Shown here: piece by piece, positions 42,223-50,704 of the stretch
Numbering within the stretch: the first letter of the stretch is position 1
Layout: the number at the start of each line of letters is the position of its first letter
Assembly (NCBI RefSeq): GCF_020215665.1
Contig: NZ_CP084061.1
Coordinates: forward strand, 4,307,001-4,371,000
Reading direction: 5' to 3'
Source of the DNA: Blautia parvula
GTDB lineage: Bacteria; Bacillota; Clostridia; Lachnospirales; Lachnospiraceae
DNA length: 64,000 bases
The notes under the pieces: model-generated
Seen by the model: the letters and a program-made list of their open reading frames with translations, nothing else
Databases searched by the model: none
Told to the model about the DNA's origin: nothing
Position numbers and translations under genes: made by a program

Positions 42223-42997
42223 TTTCCAAAACCTCCTGTGTCAGATTTTCATAAGCCATAGATACTTTTCCCTTTGGACAATGACAATAAATACTTTTTC
42301 CTTCCGCACTTGCTTCAGCTACCTTAACTGATAGTGGAATGACATTTTCAAAGATAGAAATCTTAGATCCATAAGTTTCTCTCACTCTGGAAGCAATATC
42401 TTTGGCGTAATTAGTACGAAAATCCACCATTGTCAAAAGAATTCCCTGTATCGTCAGCTTTCGGTTCAATCTCTTCTTTACCATAGAAATAGTCCTGATC
42501 AACTGTTGAAGTCCTTTAACCGGCAGATATGCAGCTTGTACAGGTATCAAAACCGTATCAGAAGCTACTAAAGCATTGATGGTCATCATTCCCAAGCTCG
42601 GCATACAATCAATCAAAATATAATCGTATCGTGATCGCATCGTATCAATATATTCCTTCATGATCAGCTCCCTGCTCATTACATTACTCATAGTTACTTC
42701 CAAGGCTGATAACTCAATATTGGCCGGTAGGAGATCCACTTGTTCCTCATGATGTAAAATGCCTTCTTCCTCAGCAATTTCCTCGTCATTGATAATATTC
42801 ATCATAATAGTTGCAAGAGTTGTTCCAATATCATCCGGTTCTACATATCCAAGACTTGCAGTTAAGCTTCCCTGTGGATCCGCATCGATCAATAACACTT
42901 TTTTTCCTTGTCTTACCAACCCAACTCCAAGATTTAAAGTCGTTGTACTTTTTGCAACTCCGCCTTTCTGGTTTACTACTGAAATAACTTTACACAT
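42212..42997 (-). CDS. parA: ParA partition ATPase
   Basis: A 261-residue ATPase; ATG 42997 (MCKVISVVNQ) has GGAGGA 7 nt upstream. The deviant Walker A motif KGGVAKSTTTLNLG, the DADPQGSLTASLG box and the second Asp in YILIDCMPSLGMMTINAL are intact. It has no N-terminal HTH, as in ParA/Soj of type Ib or chromosomal kind. It sits between two parB-type genes. Confidence 0.95.
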   Translation of the reverse strand: MCKVISVVNQKGGVAKSTTTLNLGVGLVRQGKKVLLIDADPQGSLTASLGYVEPDDIGTTLATIMMNIINDEEIAEEEGILHHEEQVDLLPANIELSALEVTMSNVMSRELIMKEYIDTMRSRYDYILIDCMPSLGMMTINALVASDTVLIPVQAAYLPVKGLQQLIRTISMVKKRLNRKLTIQGILLTMVDFRTNYAKDIASRVRETYGSKISIFENVIPLSVKVAEASAEGKSIYCHCPKGKVSMAYENLTQEVLENEK

Positions 42998-43012
42998 ACT
43001 GTTTTCCTCCAT

Positions 43013-43888
43013 TTATTTCTCCCAATTTTCATTCTGCCAGATTTTCAATAATGCTATAATTTCTCGTTTCATCATTGCCGGTGTATATCTGCTTGGAAAA
43101 TATTTGTGAAGCTGCTCATTCGTAAAGGCAACTCTCGTAATCTCACCTTTTTTTATCTCACTCATAATTTCCTGCATCTTCTCTAATGTAAGTTGGTTTT
43201 CTTTGCTCAATTTTCTAATCCGCTGTGCCTGTGATAAAGACGGAACAGCCTGAGCATAATCCATTGCTTCTAATAGTTGTTTTTGTTCTTCTTCTTTTAA
43301 TGCTGAAATTTCAACTGCCGGATTAAAAGATATCAATTCATCATCTAATTTCTGTAAGAACTCAGGTATTAGTTTCGTCAATGAAATATATCTTTGTACC
43401 TGCTTTGGACTATCTCCACATTCTTCACTGATAATCTCTACTGTTCTCTTTCTTTTTGTTTTGTGGTCAATTTGACCTTTTTTCCTACCTGATTTTCTTT
43501 TCAGCACATCATTTTTCATTTTGTAAGCAAAAGCCTTTTCACTGAAACTGATTTTTTCTCTGTGCAGGTTAGAATCCACCATATTCAAAATAGATTCATC
43601 TTCTGTCATCACACGGATAATTACTGGTACTTTTCGATACCCCAGTAACTCAGCTGCATGTTTTCTTCTGTGACCGGATATAATCTCATAGACTCCATCT
43701 GGCACAGGCCTGACAATCAATGGATTGAGAATTCCGTACTTCTCAATACTTTCTTTTAGCAAATGCATCTCTTTATCATCTTTCACTTGAAAAGGATGAT
43801 TTTTAAAAGAACAGAGTCTTTCAATCTCAATTTCAATAATCTTCTCATCTTCATTCTTCGGAATAAATTCTTTCGTTACTTCCGTCAT
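43013..43888 (-). CDS. ParB/Spo0J-family partition protein, copy 2
   Basis: A 291-residue protein; ATG 43888 is 5 nt from AGGAGG, and an ATG 3 nt earlier is also possible. It has the same domain order as the downstream copy: ISGHRRKHAAELLG, NLHREKISFSEKAFAYKMKNDVL and an HTH near VEIISEECGDSPKQVQRYISL. It has diverged considerably from copy 1, so the two probably bind different sites or work at different stages. It heads the par-rep operon. Confidence 0.9.
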   Translation of the reverse strand: MTEVTKEFIPKNEDEKIIEIEIERLCSFKNHPFQVKDDKEMHLLKESIEKYGILNPLIVRPVPDGVYEIISGHRRKHAAELLGYRKVPVIIRVMTEDESILNMVDSNLHREKISFSEKAFAYKMKNDVLKRKSGRKKGQIDHKTKRKRTVEIISEECGDSPKQVQRYISLTKLIPEFLQKLDDELISFNPAVEISALKEEEQKQLLEAMDYAQAVPSLSQAQRIRKLSKENQLTLEKMQEIMSEIKKGEITRVAFTNEQLHKYFPSRYTPAMMKREIIALLKIWQNENWEK

Positions 43889-43955
43889 CATTTCCTCCTT
43901 CTTCGGTCAGACAAAAAAAGCCCGTCTGGATCCGATTATTTTTGAAATCAGTTCC

Positions 43956-44197
43956 AAACGAGCATCTCGTTTTCTATTAGCTATAGCTAATATATTTCTC
44001 TATTGTTTCAGCTAATATATGTTTGCAAATTATATTCTGCAAAGAATTTTTCCTTTGATCTACTGTATTTTACATTCCTAAATCAATGGTGACAACAGAT
44101 ACTTCCCCAAATGTTAGCAATATCTCTGATACAGTCTATTTGCAAAACTCTATTTTTTATTAGCTGCCAGCTAACAATTATTTCATTGTATTAGCTG
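43956..44197. repeat. Cluster of TTAGCT palindromes, possible centromere or origin
   Basis: ATTAGCTATAGCTAAT (43976-43991) is a perfect 16-bp palindrome. TTAGCTGCCAGCTAA (44160-44174) is another, and single arms occur at 44010 and 44190. AAACGAGCATCTCGTTT (43956-43972) is a separate palindrome. The region is AT-rich, non-coding and upstream of the parB-parA-parB operon, where a parS-type site or operator is expected. No gene is visible from 43892 to 44294. Confidence 0.55.
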
Positions 44198-44294
44198 AAA
44201 ATCATCCTCAAAGCAATAAAATCATGCATTTTTTTTATCAAAAAAGCGCCCCATTATTTGCATTTCTGCTAATAATCGAACGCTTTTGACTGGC

Positions 44295-44366
44295 CGTCTC
44301 GTATAGGAATCGAACCTATAATTTAGTCTTAGGAGGACCATGTTATATCCATTTAACTAACGAGAC
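44295..44366 (-). tRNA. tRNA-Arg(CCU), carried by the ICE
   Basis: The minus strand folds into a complete cloverleaf: acceptor GTCTCGT with ACGAGAC, D stem GTTA with TAAC, anticodon stem TGGTC with GACTA around loop CTCCTAA (anticodon CCU), a 4-nt variable loop, and T arm ATAGG-TTCGAAT-CCTAT. The discriminator is G and no CCA is encoded. It reads rare AGG codons. It is AT-rich for a tRNA and lies on the ICE side of the putative attachment site, beside a second tRNA-Arg(CCU) that is only half present. Confidence 0.9.
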
Positions 44367-44429
44367 AAAATGCCATTTTCCCTTGAAAACACGCGATTTT
44401 CCGGCTTTTTGGTAATGGCAACCTTTATT

Positions 44430-44460
44430 TAATTATCAGCTTTTTTCAAGCTGTTAATTA
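44430..44460. repeat. Inverted repeat near the ICE right end
   Basis: TAATTATCAGCTT pairs with AAGCTGTTAATTA (one mismatch) around TTTTC. It lies between the two tRNA sequences, about 130 bp inside the putative crossover. It could be an arm site for the integrase or a terminator. Confidence 0.4.
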
Positions 44461-44589
44461 CTATTATTTTTCATGTTGGTGACATCAAAGCACTCACCTA
44501 TTAGGGTAACACCTTCGTGTCAATTTTTACTCTTCTTAACTAGATTTGAACCCAAAAGTTTTTTCAGGAAGTGATAACCTTGGTTCCTC

Positions 44590-44629
44590 CTTAGGAGGCG
44601 GTCGCTCTATCCAGCTGAGCTACAGAAAC
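44590..44629 (-). other. 5' half of host tRNA-Arg(CCU): putative ICE attachment site
   Basis: The minus strand starts GTTTCTGTAGCTCAGCTGG and continues through a normal D arm, GAGC, the 5' anticodon stem ACCGC and the loop CTCCTAA, then G. After that the expected GCGGT of the stem is absent. GAGGAACCAAGG follows and no normal T arm or acceptor end can be paired. CCTCCTAAG at the break is also present in the ICE-borne tRNA. This is what remains when an element inserts at the anticodon loop. The matching 3' half should lie beyond the left end of the ICE. Confidence 0.65.
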
Positions 44630-44830
44630 ATAATATTTATGATATTTCCTTACGACCCTCTAATTTTATACTACCCAAAAGAAAAAGTCAAGATAGCATC
44701 CCTGTTTTTTTCTGGTTTCTTACGAAGATTTATAAAAATTACTGCCAGATATTGAACAGGATATTTGGGGAATATCGACAAAGTTTTCTTAAAGTTTATT
44801 AATATACTATTCATTGCAACGACGATTTGC

Positions 44831-44836
44831 TATAAT
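44831..44836 (+). promoter_or_regulatory. Extended -10 promoter of the surface protein gene
   Basis: TTGCTATAAT is a perfect -10 with the TG extension; no good -35 box is seen 17 bp upstream. It precedes the gene at 44898 by about 60 bp. Confidence 0.6.
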
Positions 44837-44897
44837 AGTAATATAGAAAAGGAGTGGTTATTCACAGGCAGATAATGAATGAAAGAGGTGAAAGATT

Positions 44898-47240
44898 ATG
44901 AAGCGTAAAGTGAAAAGAATGCTGGCGATGTTTCTTACTTTTATCATGGTATTTTCCATGGCAACCGTTTATGTTTCCGCAGCGGAAGAGGGGACGGGCA
45001 AGAGCACAGAGGCAGCAGGAAAACCGGAACTGTCCAAGAAGACGGCGGACAGCGTGACCCTGAAGACAAAAGAGGGGTATGTATACGGCATTCAGGAAAA
45101 TGGAAGCACATGGAAATGGGCAGAAGATAAACAGTATGATAAGACGGCAAAGACAGTTTCATTTACAGGACTGAAGGCTGAGACGGAGTATGTATTTGCC
45201 CAGAAGACAAAAGATGCAGAGACAGTACAGGATGCAGATCAGCTGAAAGTAAAAACAGAAGCTGCAGCAATACAGGCGGAGACTCCAAAGCAGGAAGAGG
45301 TAAAGAATGAAACTCCAAAAGTTGAGGAAACGCCAAAGACAGATGATACAGATAAAAATGCAGAAACTAATAAACCGCAGGATGACAGTTTAAACACTGA
45401 AGTTCAAAAACCTGAGGGAACAGATCAGACGAATACCGGTGTAGAAGGCAATAAAGTAAATGTGCCGGACGGGACGGAAAAACCAGACGAGACACAGAAA
45501 CCGGATGATACCAACAAACCGGATGGCAGTGGTGATGTAAACCCACCGACAGATATGGGAAATACGCTGGATGAAACGCCGGCCATAGATAATAACACGG
45601 CAGTAAATCCACCATCTGACAGCCTCGATCCACCAAAAACAGACGGGGATAAAAAGGAAGAGCCGAAGGGAGATACCTCTAAGAGCCACCAACAGCAGAA
45701 TAATGCCTTGGTAAATAAAGACAATGAGATACACAATTCGACAAATACCAATACTGACAAGAATACGCCGCAAAAAGCGGATACACCAGAGAAACCTCTT
45801 GTTGAAAAAGTGACAGACACAAGTGTTGTGCTGAAACCTGGCAGTGACGCCGACAAGTATACTTACAGTTATAAGCTGGCATTAAAGGACAGCAAGGCAA
45901 AAGCAGTGGAGCTGACCAATGATACCGGTGAGTTCAAGGACCTGAAGCCTGACACAGATTATCTGGCTTATGTTATGATCAAGGGTAACGATAAAGCTGA
46001 TAAACCATATTCTGACAGTGACTGGAGTGTAGCAGCAGAGGTACACACATTAAAGGCAGCGGCAGATAAGCCGAAAGCAGCTCCGAAGCTTGCGGAAAAG
46101 ACAGACACAACGATTAAACTTGATACCTCCACAGCAGACCTGGAATACGGCGTATATCTGGACAGCGGCGATATCAGTTGGAACAGTACAGGCGAATTCA
46201 AGGGACTGACAGCAGGCAAAGAATATAAGTTTGTTACACGTGTCAAATTTGACAAAGACAAACAGATGGAAAGCCCTGTCAGCGATGTTCTGAAAGTTAC
46301 GACCAAAAAGGCAGCAGCAGCGGCTCCTGAAGCTCCGGTCTGCATCGGAAGGACAGAAAACAGCATTACCCTCAGAGCCGTAAACGGTCAGGAATATGCA
46401 GTGCTTGAAAACGGAAATCCTGTAAAATGGCAGGACAGCGAAGTTTTCAGCGGATTAAAACCAAACACAAGATATTCTTTTGTGACAAGAGTAAAATATA
46501 ACCCCGATGAGGCAATGGAGAGCAAGGTGAGCAGCAGCTCATCCGCAAAGACAATTATCACATTCGAGGGTTCCAGCGTGACGGGCATCGAAGTAAACGG
46601 CGTCTATGACAAAAATGCTGTTGTAAATATTGCAGCAAACGGAAACGGCATGGACAATCAGAAACCGGAATCACAGGATACCAGATGGGTTCCTGAGAGC
46701 TGGAAATGGGGTGCTTCTGCAAAGGGTACCTGGAAAAAATCTCCGTATACCGCGAAGTTGACATTGAATAAAGCAGGAAAAATGGAACTTCAGGTAGTGT
46801 TCCAGTTGGAAGAGTATACAGAAAAAGGCTGGACAGATATGACTGTTGAGAAGAAGACCATTACAGTTCCTTTCAGCGTAAAAGAACAGTATACGATCAC
46901 TGCATCCGCAGGTTCCAATGGTAAGATTTCTCCTTCCGGCAGCGTTAAAGTTATGGAAGGCAATGACGCGACATTCACCATCACTCCAAACAAGGGATAC
47001 CAGATTTCCCAGGTTACTGTGGATGGCAAGGCTGTTACCGTGAAAAACAGCAAGTACACATTTGAGGATGTGAGCGCAAACCACAAGATTTCCGTAACAT
47101 TTAAGAAACTGACCAAGACAGTTCCGAAGACGGGAGATACCATGAACATGGCAGGCTATCTGATGCTGGCAGTTCTCTCCGCAGGCGCTGTGTTTGCAGT
47201 AGTGGTTTCTGCTAAGAGAAAGAAAATGAACCGCAGATAA
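44898..47240 (+). CDS. LPXTG-type surface protein with Fn3-like repeats
   Basis: A 780-residue wall protein starting at ATG 44898 behind GAGGTGAAAG. It has a signal peptide (FLTFIMVFSMATVYVSAAEE), a first Fn3-like module (about 40-125), then a long Pro/Thr/Asp/Lys spacer (about 130-300). Three more Fn3-like modules follow, each with a FKGLTAGKEYKFVTRV-type strand, then a C-terminal bacterial repeat module (ITASAGSNGKISPSGSV...). It ends with VPKTGD, a membrane helix and KRKKMNRR. It is probably an adhesin or stalk. It is the first gene on the chromosome side of the ICE. Confidence 0.85.
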   Translation: MKRKVKRMLAMFLTFIMVFSMATVYVSAAEEGTGKSTEAAGKPELSKKTADSVTLKTKEGYVYGIQENGSTWKWAEDKQYDKTAKTVSFTGLKAETEYVFAQKTKDAETVQDADQLKVKTEAAAIQAETPKQEEVKNETPKVEETPKTDDTDKNAETNKPQDDSLNTEVQKPEGTDQTNTGVEGNKVNVPDGTEKPDETQKPDDTNKPDGSGDVNPPTDMGNTLDETPAIDNNTAVNPPSDSLDPPKTDGDKKEEPKGDTSKSHQQQNNALVNKDNEIHNSTNTNTDKNTPQKADTPEKPLVEKVTDTSVVLKPGSDADKYTYSYKLALKDSKAKAVELTNDTGEFKDLKPDTDYLAYVMIKGNDKADKPYSDSDWSVAAEVHTLKAAADKPKAAPKLAEKTDTTIKLDTSTADLEYGVYLDSGDISWNSTGEFKGLTAGKEYKFVTRVKFDKDKQMESPVSDVLKVTTKKAAAAAPEAPVCIGRTENSITLRAVNGQEYAVLENGNPVKWQDSEVFSGLKPNTRYSFVTRVKYNPDEAMESKVSSSSSAKTIITFEGSSVTGIEVNGVYDKNAVVNIAANGNGMDNQKPESQDTRWVPESWKWGASAKGTWKKSPYTAKLTLNKAGKMELQVVFQLEEYTEKGWTDMTVEKKTITVPFSVKEQYTITASAGSNGKISPSGSVKVMEGNDATFTITPNKGYQISQVTVDGKAVTVKNSKYTFEDVSANHKISVTFKKLTKTVPKTGDTMNMAGYLMLAVLSAGAVFAVVVSAKRKKMNRR

Positions 47241-47259
47241 TGAACAACAGGTACACGCA

Positions 47260-47295
47260 ATAGTCCCGCCGGATGCTGTCCGGCGGGACTATTTT
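47260..47295. terminator. Bidirectional terminator
   Basis: ATAGTCCCGCCGG and CCGGCGGGACTAT form a perfect 13-bp stem with TTTT on the plus strand. It lies between convergent genes. Confidence 0.9.
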
Positions 47296-47310
47296 GTGGA
47301 AAGTTATATT

Positions 47311-49062
47311 TTACTCCTCAGGTGAAGTGTCCTGAAGTGCCAGGAAACCTTCCTCTCCTGTACGGATTTTAACTACATTTTCTATATCATATATGAATAC
47401 CTTGCCGTCTCCAATCTGCCCGGTATGAAGAATCGTTTTTGCAGTATCAATCACTTTCTGGACAGGAACAAGACTGACGACAATCTCTATCTTGACTTTT
47501 GGAAGAAGATTCATATCCATCTCAACACCCCTGTAATAGGTGGTGGAGCCTTTCTGGATTCCGCAGCCCAGTACGTTGGTGATAGTAATACCAGTCACTC
47601 CGATTTCATTCATGGCGTGCATAAAGTCTTCCAGCTTGCTGCGTCTTGTGATAATGACCACTTTTGTGAGTTTGTGTACTGTGGTTCCTTCTTTTGGAAA
47701 TTCCCCTGGTACTTCAGCAGGGGCCTGCGTGGCAGAGGAGCCTTCTGATGCCGGGGTGTATTTTTTGGCTGTGCCCATGACGCTTGGAACTGTGCCCATG
47801 GAATCCTGTGTTACAAAGTCAGCGTAGCTGCTGGTAAGTCCGTGTTCCCTGATATCCAGTCCCGCAATCTCCTCATCAGCGGATACGCGGAGGCCGACGG
47901 TGTGTTTGATTGCCTGGAAAATAACAATCATAGTCACAACAACCCAGGCTGCAGTTGCAAGGAAGCCGATGAACTGTACACCTAACTGATGGAAACCGCC
48001 GCCAACTAAAAGTCCTTTGGCTTGCGTGCCTGCACCGTCTGAGAAAAGGCCCACGCAGAGGGTTCCCAGTGCACCGCACATACCGTGAACGCCGACAGCG
48101 CCCACAGGGTCATCAATTTTACAGATTTTATCAATAAATTCAATACCGAATACAACCACGAATCCGGCCAGAATGCCAATGACAGCAGCGGATGTGGGGG
48201 AAACGGTGTCACAGCCTGCCGTGATGGCTACAAGTCCTGCCAGCGTACCATTCAGTGACATGGAAACATCCGGTTTTTTATACATGATCCATGTAATGCA
48301 CATGACTGTAACGGTCGCCACAGCAGCGGCAAGGTTGGTTGTGACAAATATTTTTCCGGCAGAGACAATGGCATCGCCCTCCATAGATACCGTGGAGGCA
48401 CCGTTGAATCCAAACCAGCAGAACCAGAGAATAAAGACACCTAAGGCGCCTACAGTCAGATTGTGGCCCGGGATAGCTTTTGATTTGCCGCTTTTTGAGT
48501 ATTTGCCAATACGGGGGCCAAGAATTTTGGCACCTACAAGGGCAGCAATTCCGCCTACCATATGAACCGCGCAGGAACCTGCAAAGTCATGGAATCCCAT
48601 CTGTGCCAGCCAGCCGCCGCCCCAGATCCAATGACCGGAGATGGGGTATACCACCAAGCTGATGAGAAGGCTGTAAATGCAGTAAGATGAAAATTTGGTC
48701 CTCTCAGCCATGGCACCTGAGACAATGGTTGCGGAGGTTGCACAGAAAACAGTCTGAAAGATCAGGAATGCCCAGAACGGAACACCGTCCGGAAGCATGG
48801 CTGTGCCGTAATTGGATTCAGAGGCAATGCCTGCCACGGAACCGAAAAAGCCGCTGCGGGAGCCGAACATAATACCAAAGCCCACCAGCCAGAAGGCAGG
48901 GGTACCGATACAGAAATCCATCAGGTTTTTCATAATAATATTGCCGGCGTTTTTGGCCCGTGTAAAACCGGTCTCCACCATGGCAAAGCCTGCCTGCATA
49001 AAGAAGACCAGTGCGGCGCCTAAAAGTACCCAGATCGTGTTTACAGATGAAAAATCACTCAT
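47311..49062 (-). CDS. amt: Ammonium transporter fused to a PII regulatory domain
   Basis: A 583-residue protein; ATG 49062 (MSDFSSVNTIWV) has AAGGAGA upstream, while longer frames lack a site. Residues about 1-430 form the Amt channel with eleven membrane helices (MVETGFTRAKNAGNIIMKNLMDF, WFGFNGASTVSM and AAWVVVTMI). After a linker, residues about 470-575 are a PII domain (HKLTKVVIITRRSKLEDFMHAMNEIGVTGITITNVLGCGIQKG...TGQIGDGKVFIYDIENVVKIRTGE). PII proteins normally block Amt when bound, so the fusion provides built-in control by ADP/ATP and 2-oxoglutarate. Such fusions are known in Clostridia. It follows purF-glnN on the same strand. Confidence 0.95.
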   Translation of the reverse strand: MSDFSSVNTIWVLLGAALVFFMQAGFAMVETGFTRAKNAGNIIMKNLMDFCIGTPAFWLVGFGIMFGSRSGFFGSVAGIASESNYGTAMLPDGVPFWAFLIFQTVFCATSATIVSGAMAERTKFSSYCIYSLLISLVVYPISGHWIWGGGWLAQMGFHDFAGSCAVHMVGGIAALVGAKILGPRIGKYSKSGKSKAIPGHNLTVGALGVFILWFCWFGFNGASTVSMEGDAIVSAGKIFVTTNLAAAVATVTVMCITWIMYKKPDVSMSLNGTLAGLVAITAGCDTVSPTSAAVIGILAGFVVVFGIEFIDKICKIDDPVGAVGVHGMCGALGTLCVGLFSDGAGTQAKGLLVGGGFHQLGVQFIGFLATAAWVVVTMIVIFQAIKHTVGLRVSADEEIAGLDIREHGLTSSYADFVTQDSMGTVPSVMGTAKKYTPASEGSSATQAPAEVPGEFPKEGTTVHKLTKVVIITRRSKLEDFMHAMNEIGVTGITITNVLGCGIQKGSTTYYRGVEMDMNLLPKVKIEIVVSLVPVQKVIDTAKTILHTGQIGDGKVFIYDIENVVKIRTGEEGFLALQDTSPEE

Positions 49063-49120
49063 AAAAATATCTCCTTCCTTTTTCAAGTTTTTACATTTTC
49101 CTTCCCAGAATAAAAACAAA

Positions 49121-49169
49121 AAAGGTGCGTATTTAAGAGTTATGGGAGACTCTGAAAATACGCACCTTT
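49121..49169 (-). terminator. Terminator hairpin between purF and amt
   Basis: A stem of about 18 bp with small bulges (AAAGGTGCGTATTT with AAATACGCACCTTT and flanking AGAGT/ACTCT) is followed on the minus strand by TTTTTTG. It ends the glnN-purF transcript or acts as an attenuator in the amt leader. GCAAAGGTGCG at its start resembles the glnN leader hairpin (GCAAAGGCGC). Confidence 0.8.
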
Positions 49170-49276
49170 GCATAAAGAAAAATGTGATATATGTAATCGG
49201 AAAATGACGGCCACGGGAAATGACCGCGCATCTCCGCAATTACTGTTGATAACAGCAGGAAACAGGTATAGATTAT

Positions 49277-50692
49277 CTATTGTTTGTTGTCTGCTGTATG
49301 GCCTGTGATATCCATGGGATAATGGCTGTCAAAGCAGGCTTTGCACAGAGGCAGTTTTCCCACCATGGACTGCAGGTCCCGTGGGTTCATATAACCCAGG
49401 GAATCGGCACCGATCATGGCGCAGATCTCATTAGCTGTGTGGGAAGAAGCAATTAACTGTTTGTTGGATGGAATATCTGTTCCAAAGTAACAAGGATACA
49501 GAAACGGTGGAGAGCTGACACGAACATGAACGCTTTTTGCTCCGGCTTTTTTCAGCATACGGATGAGGTTCGCTATGGTTGTGCCGCGGACGATGGAGTC
49601 GTCAACAAGGATAATACGTTTATCCCGCACAACAGGTTCTAAAACATTTAATTTCAGCCGGACGCTTGATTCACGCTCTTTTTGTGTCGGTTTGATGAAG
49701 GTTCTTCCCACATAGCTGTTTTTATAAAAGGCTAATGCAAATGGAATCCCTGACGCTTCCGAATAGCCTTTAGCTGCCGGAATCCCGGAATCCGGGACGC
49801 CGGTCACAAGGTCTGCATCTGCAGGATATGCCGCCGCAAGGGCTGCGCCTGCACGGATGCGGGCATCATAGATATTGACGCCGTCCAGGGTACTGTCCAG
49901 CCGCGCAAAATAGATGTACTCAAAAATGCAGTGTGCATGAGTCTCCTGGCATAGCTGGCAGTTGGAGGTAATGCCATCCGCCGTGATGGTGAGAATCTCA
50001 CCCGGACGGATATCACGGATAAATTCTGCGCCGATTGCAGAGAGGGCGCAGCTCTCGGAAGCAATGATATAAGATGAATCACGTTTGCCAAGGCAGAGCG
50101 GCTTCAGGCCAAGAGGGTCACGGACGCCTATCAGCTTTCTGGGGCTGGCAATGACCAGTCCATAGGCTCCGCGTATTTTTTTTGCCGTATGCAGAATTGC
50201 CTCTTCTACATTGTGAGTGCGGACTCTTTCCCTGGCGATGCAGTAAGCGATGACTTCCGAATCCGTGGTTGTATGGAATATTGCTCCGGTTTGTTCCAGT
50301 TCACATCTGAGGTCCTGAGTGTTCACCAGATTCCCGTTATGGGCCAGAGCAAGTGTTCCCTTAATGTAATTCAATACCAGAGGCTGCGCGTTTGAAAGAG
50401 TGGCAGCCCCTGTGGTGGAATAACGGACGTGGCCGATACCCAGATTACCGTGAAGCTTCTCGAGGATATCATCCTTAAAGACTTCACTTACCAGCCCCAT
50501 TCCTTTGTGAGTATTCATGTTGCCTTTGGGACCTTTGGTATCACAAACAGCGATGCCGCAGGATTCCTGGCCCCGGTGCTGCAGAGAGCAGAGGCCGTAG
50601 TAAATGGATGACGCAGCATCCTCACCGTTTGGATTAAAGATGCCAAATACACCGCAGGCTTCTTTTATTTCCATATCTGACTGTAATTCCAT
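49277..50692 (-). CDS. purF: Amidophosphoribosyltransferase
   Basis: A 471-residue enzyme for the first step of purine synthesis (PRPP plus glutamine to phosphoribosylamine). ATG 50692 has AAGGAGA upstream. The short propeptide MELQSDMEIKEA is followed by the catalytic N-terminal Cys in CGVFGIFNP (Cys13), with the glutaminase motif HRGQESCGIAV. The PRPP-binding loop is IILVDDSIVRGTT. It starts 12 bp after the glnN stop, so glutamine synthesis and its use in purine formation are in one transcript. Confidence 0.95.
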   Translation of the reverse strand: MELQSDMEIKEACGVFGIFNPNGEDAASSIYYGLCSLQHRGQESCGIAVCDTKGPKGNMNTHKGMGLVSEVFKDDILEKLHGNLGIGHVRYSTTGAATLSNAQPLVLNYIKGTLALAHNGNLVNTQDLRCELEQTGAIFHTTTDSEVIAYCIARERVRTHNVEEAILHTAKKIRGAYGLVIASPRKLIGVRDPLGLKPLCLGKRDSSYIIASESCALSAIGAEFIRDIRPGEILTITADGITSNCQLCQETHAHCIFEYIYFARLDSTLDGVNIYDARIRAGAALAAAYPADADLVTGVPDSGIPAAKGYSEASGIPFALAFYKNSYVGRTFIKPTQKERESSVRLKLNVLEPVVRDKRIILVDDSIVRGTTIANLIRMLKKAGAKSVHVRVSSPPFLYPCYFGTDIPSNKQLIASSHTANEICAMIGADSLGYMNPRDLQSMVGKLPLCKACFDSHYPMDITGHTADNKQ

Positions 50693-50704
50693 GGGGCTGT
50701 CTCC

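Noticed and set aside
44532-44629. A full-length second tRNA
   Set aside because: Extending the half gene needs about 98 nt, the anticodon stem does not pair and the T arm and acceptor match poorly; it is better read as a split tRNA.
45367-45900. Several minus-strand frames in the surface protein gene
   Set aside because: They mirror the Pro/Thr/Lys-rich spacer; translations are low-complexity and lack start sites.
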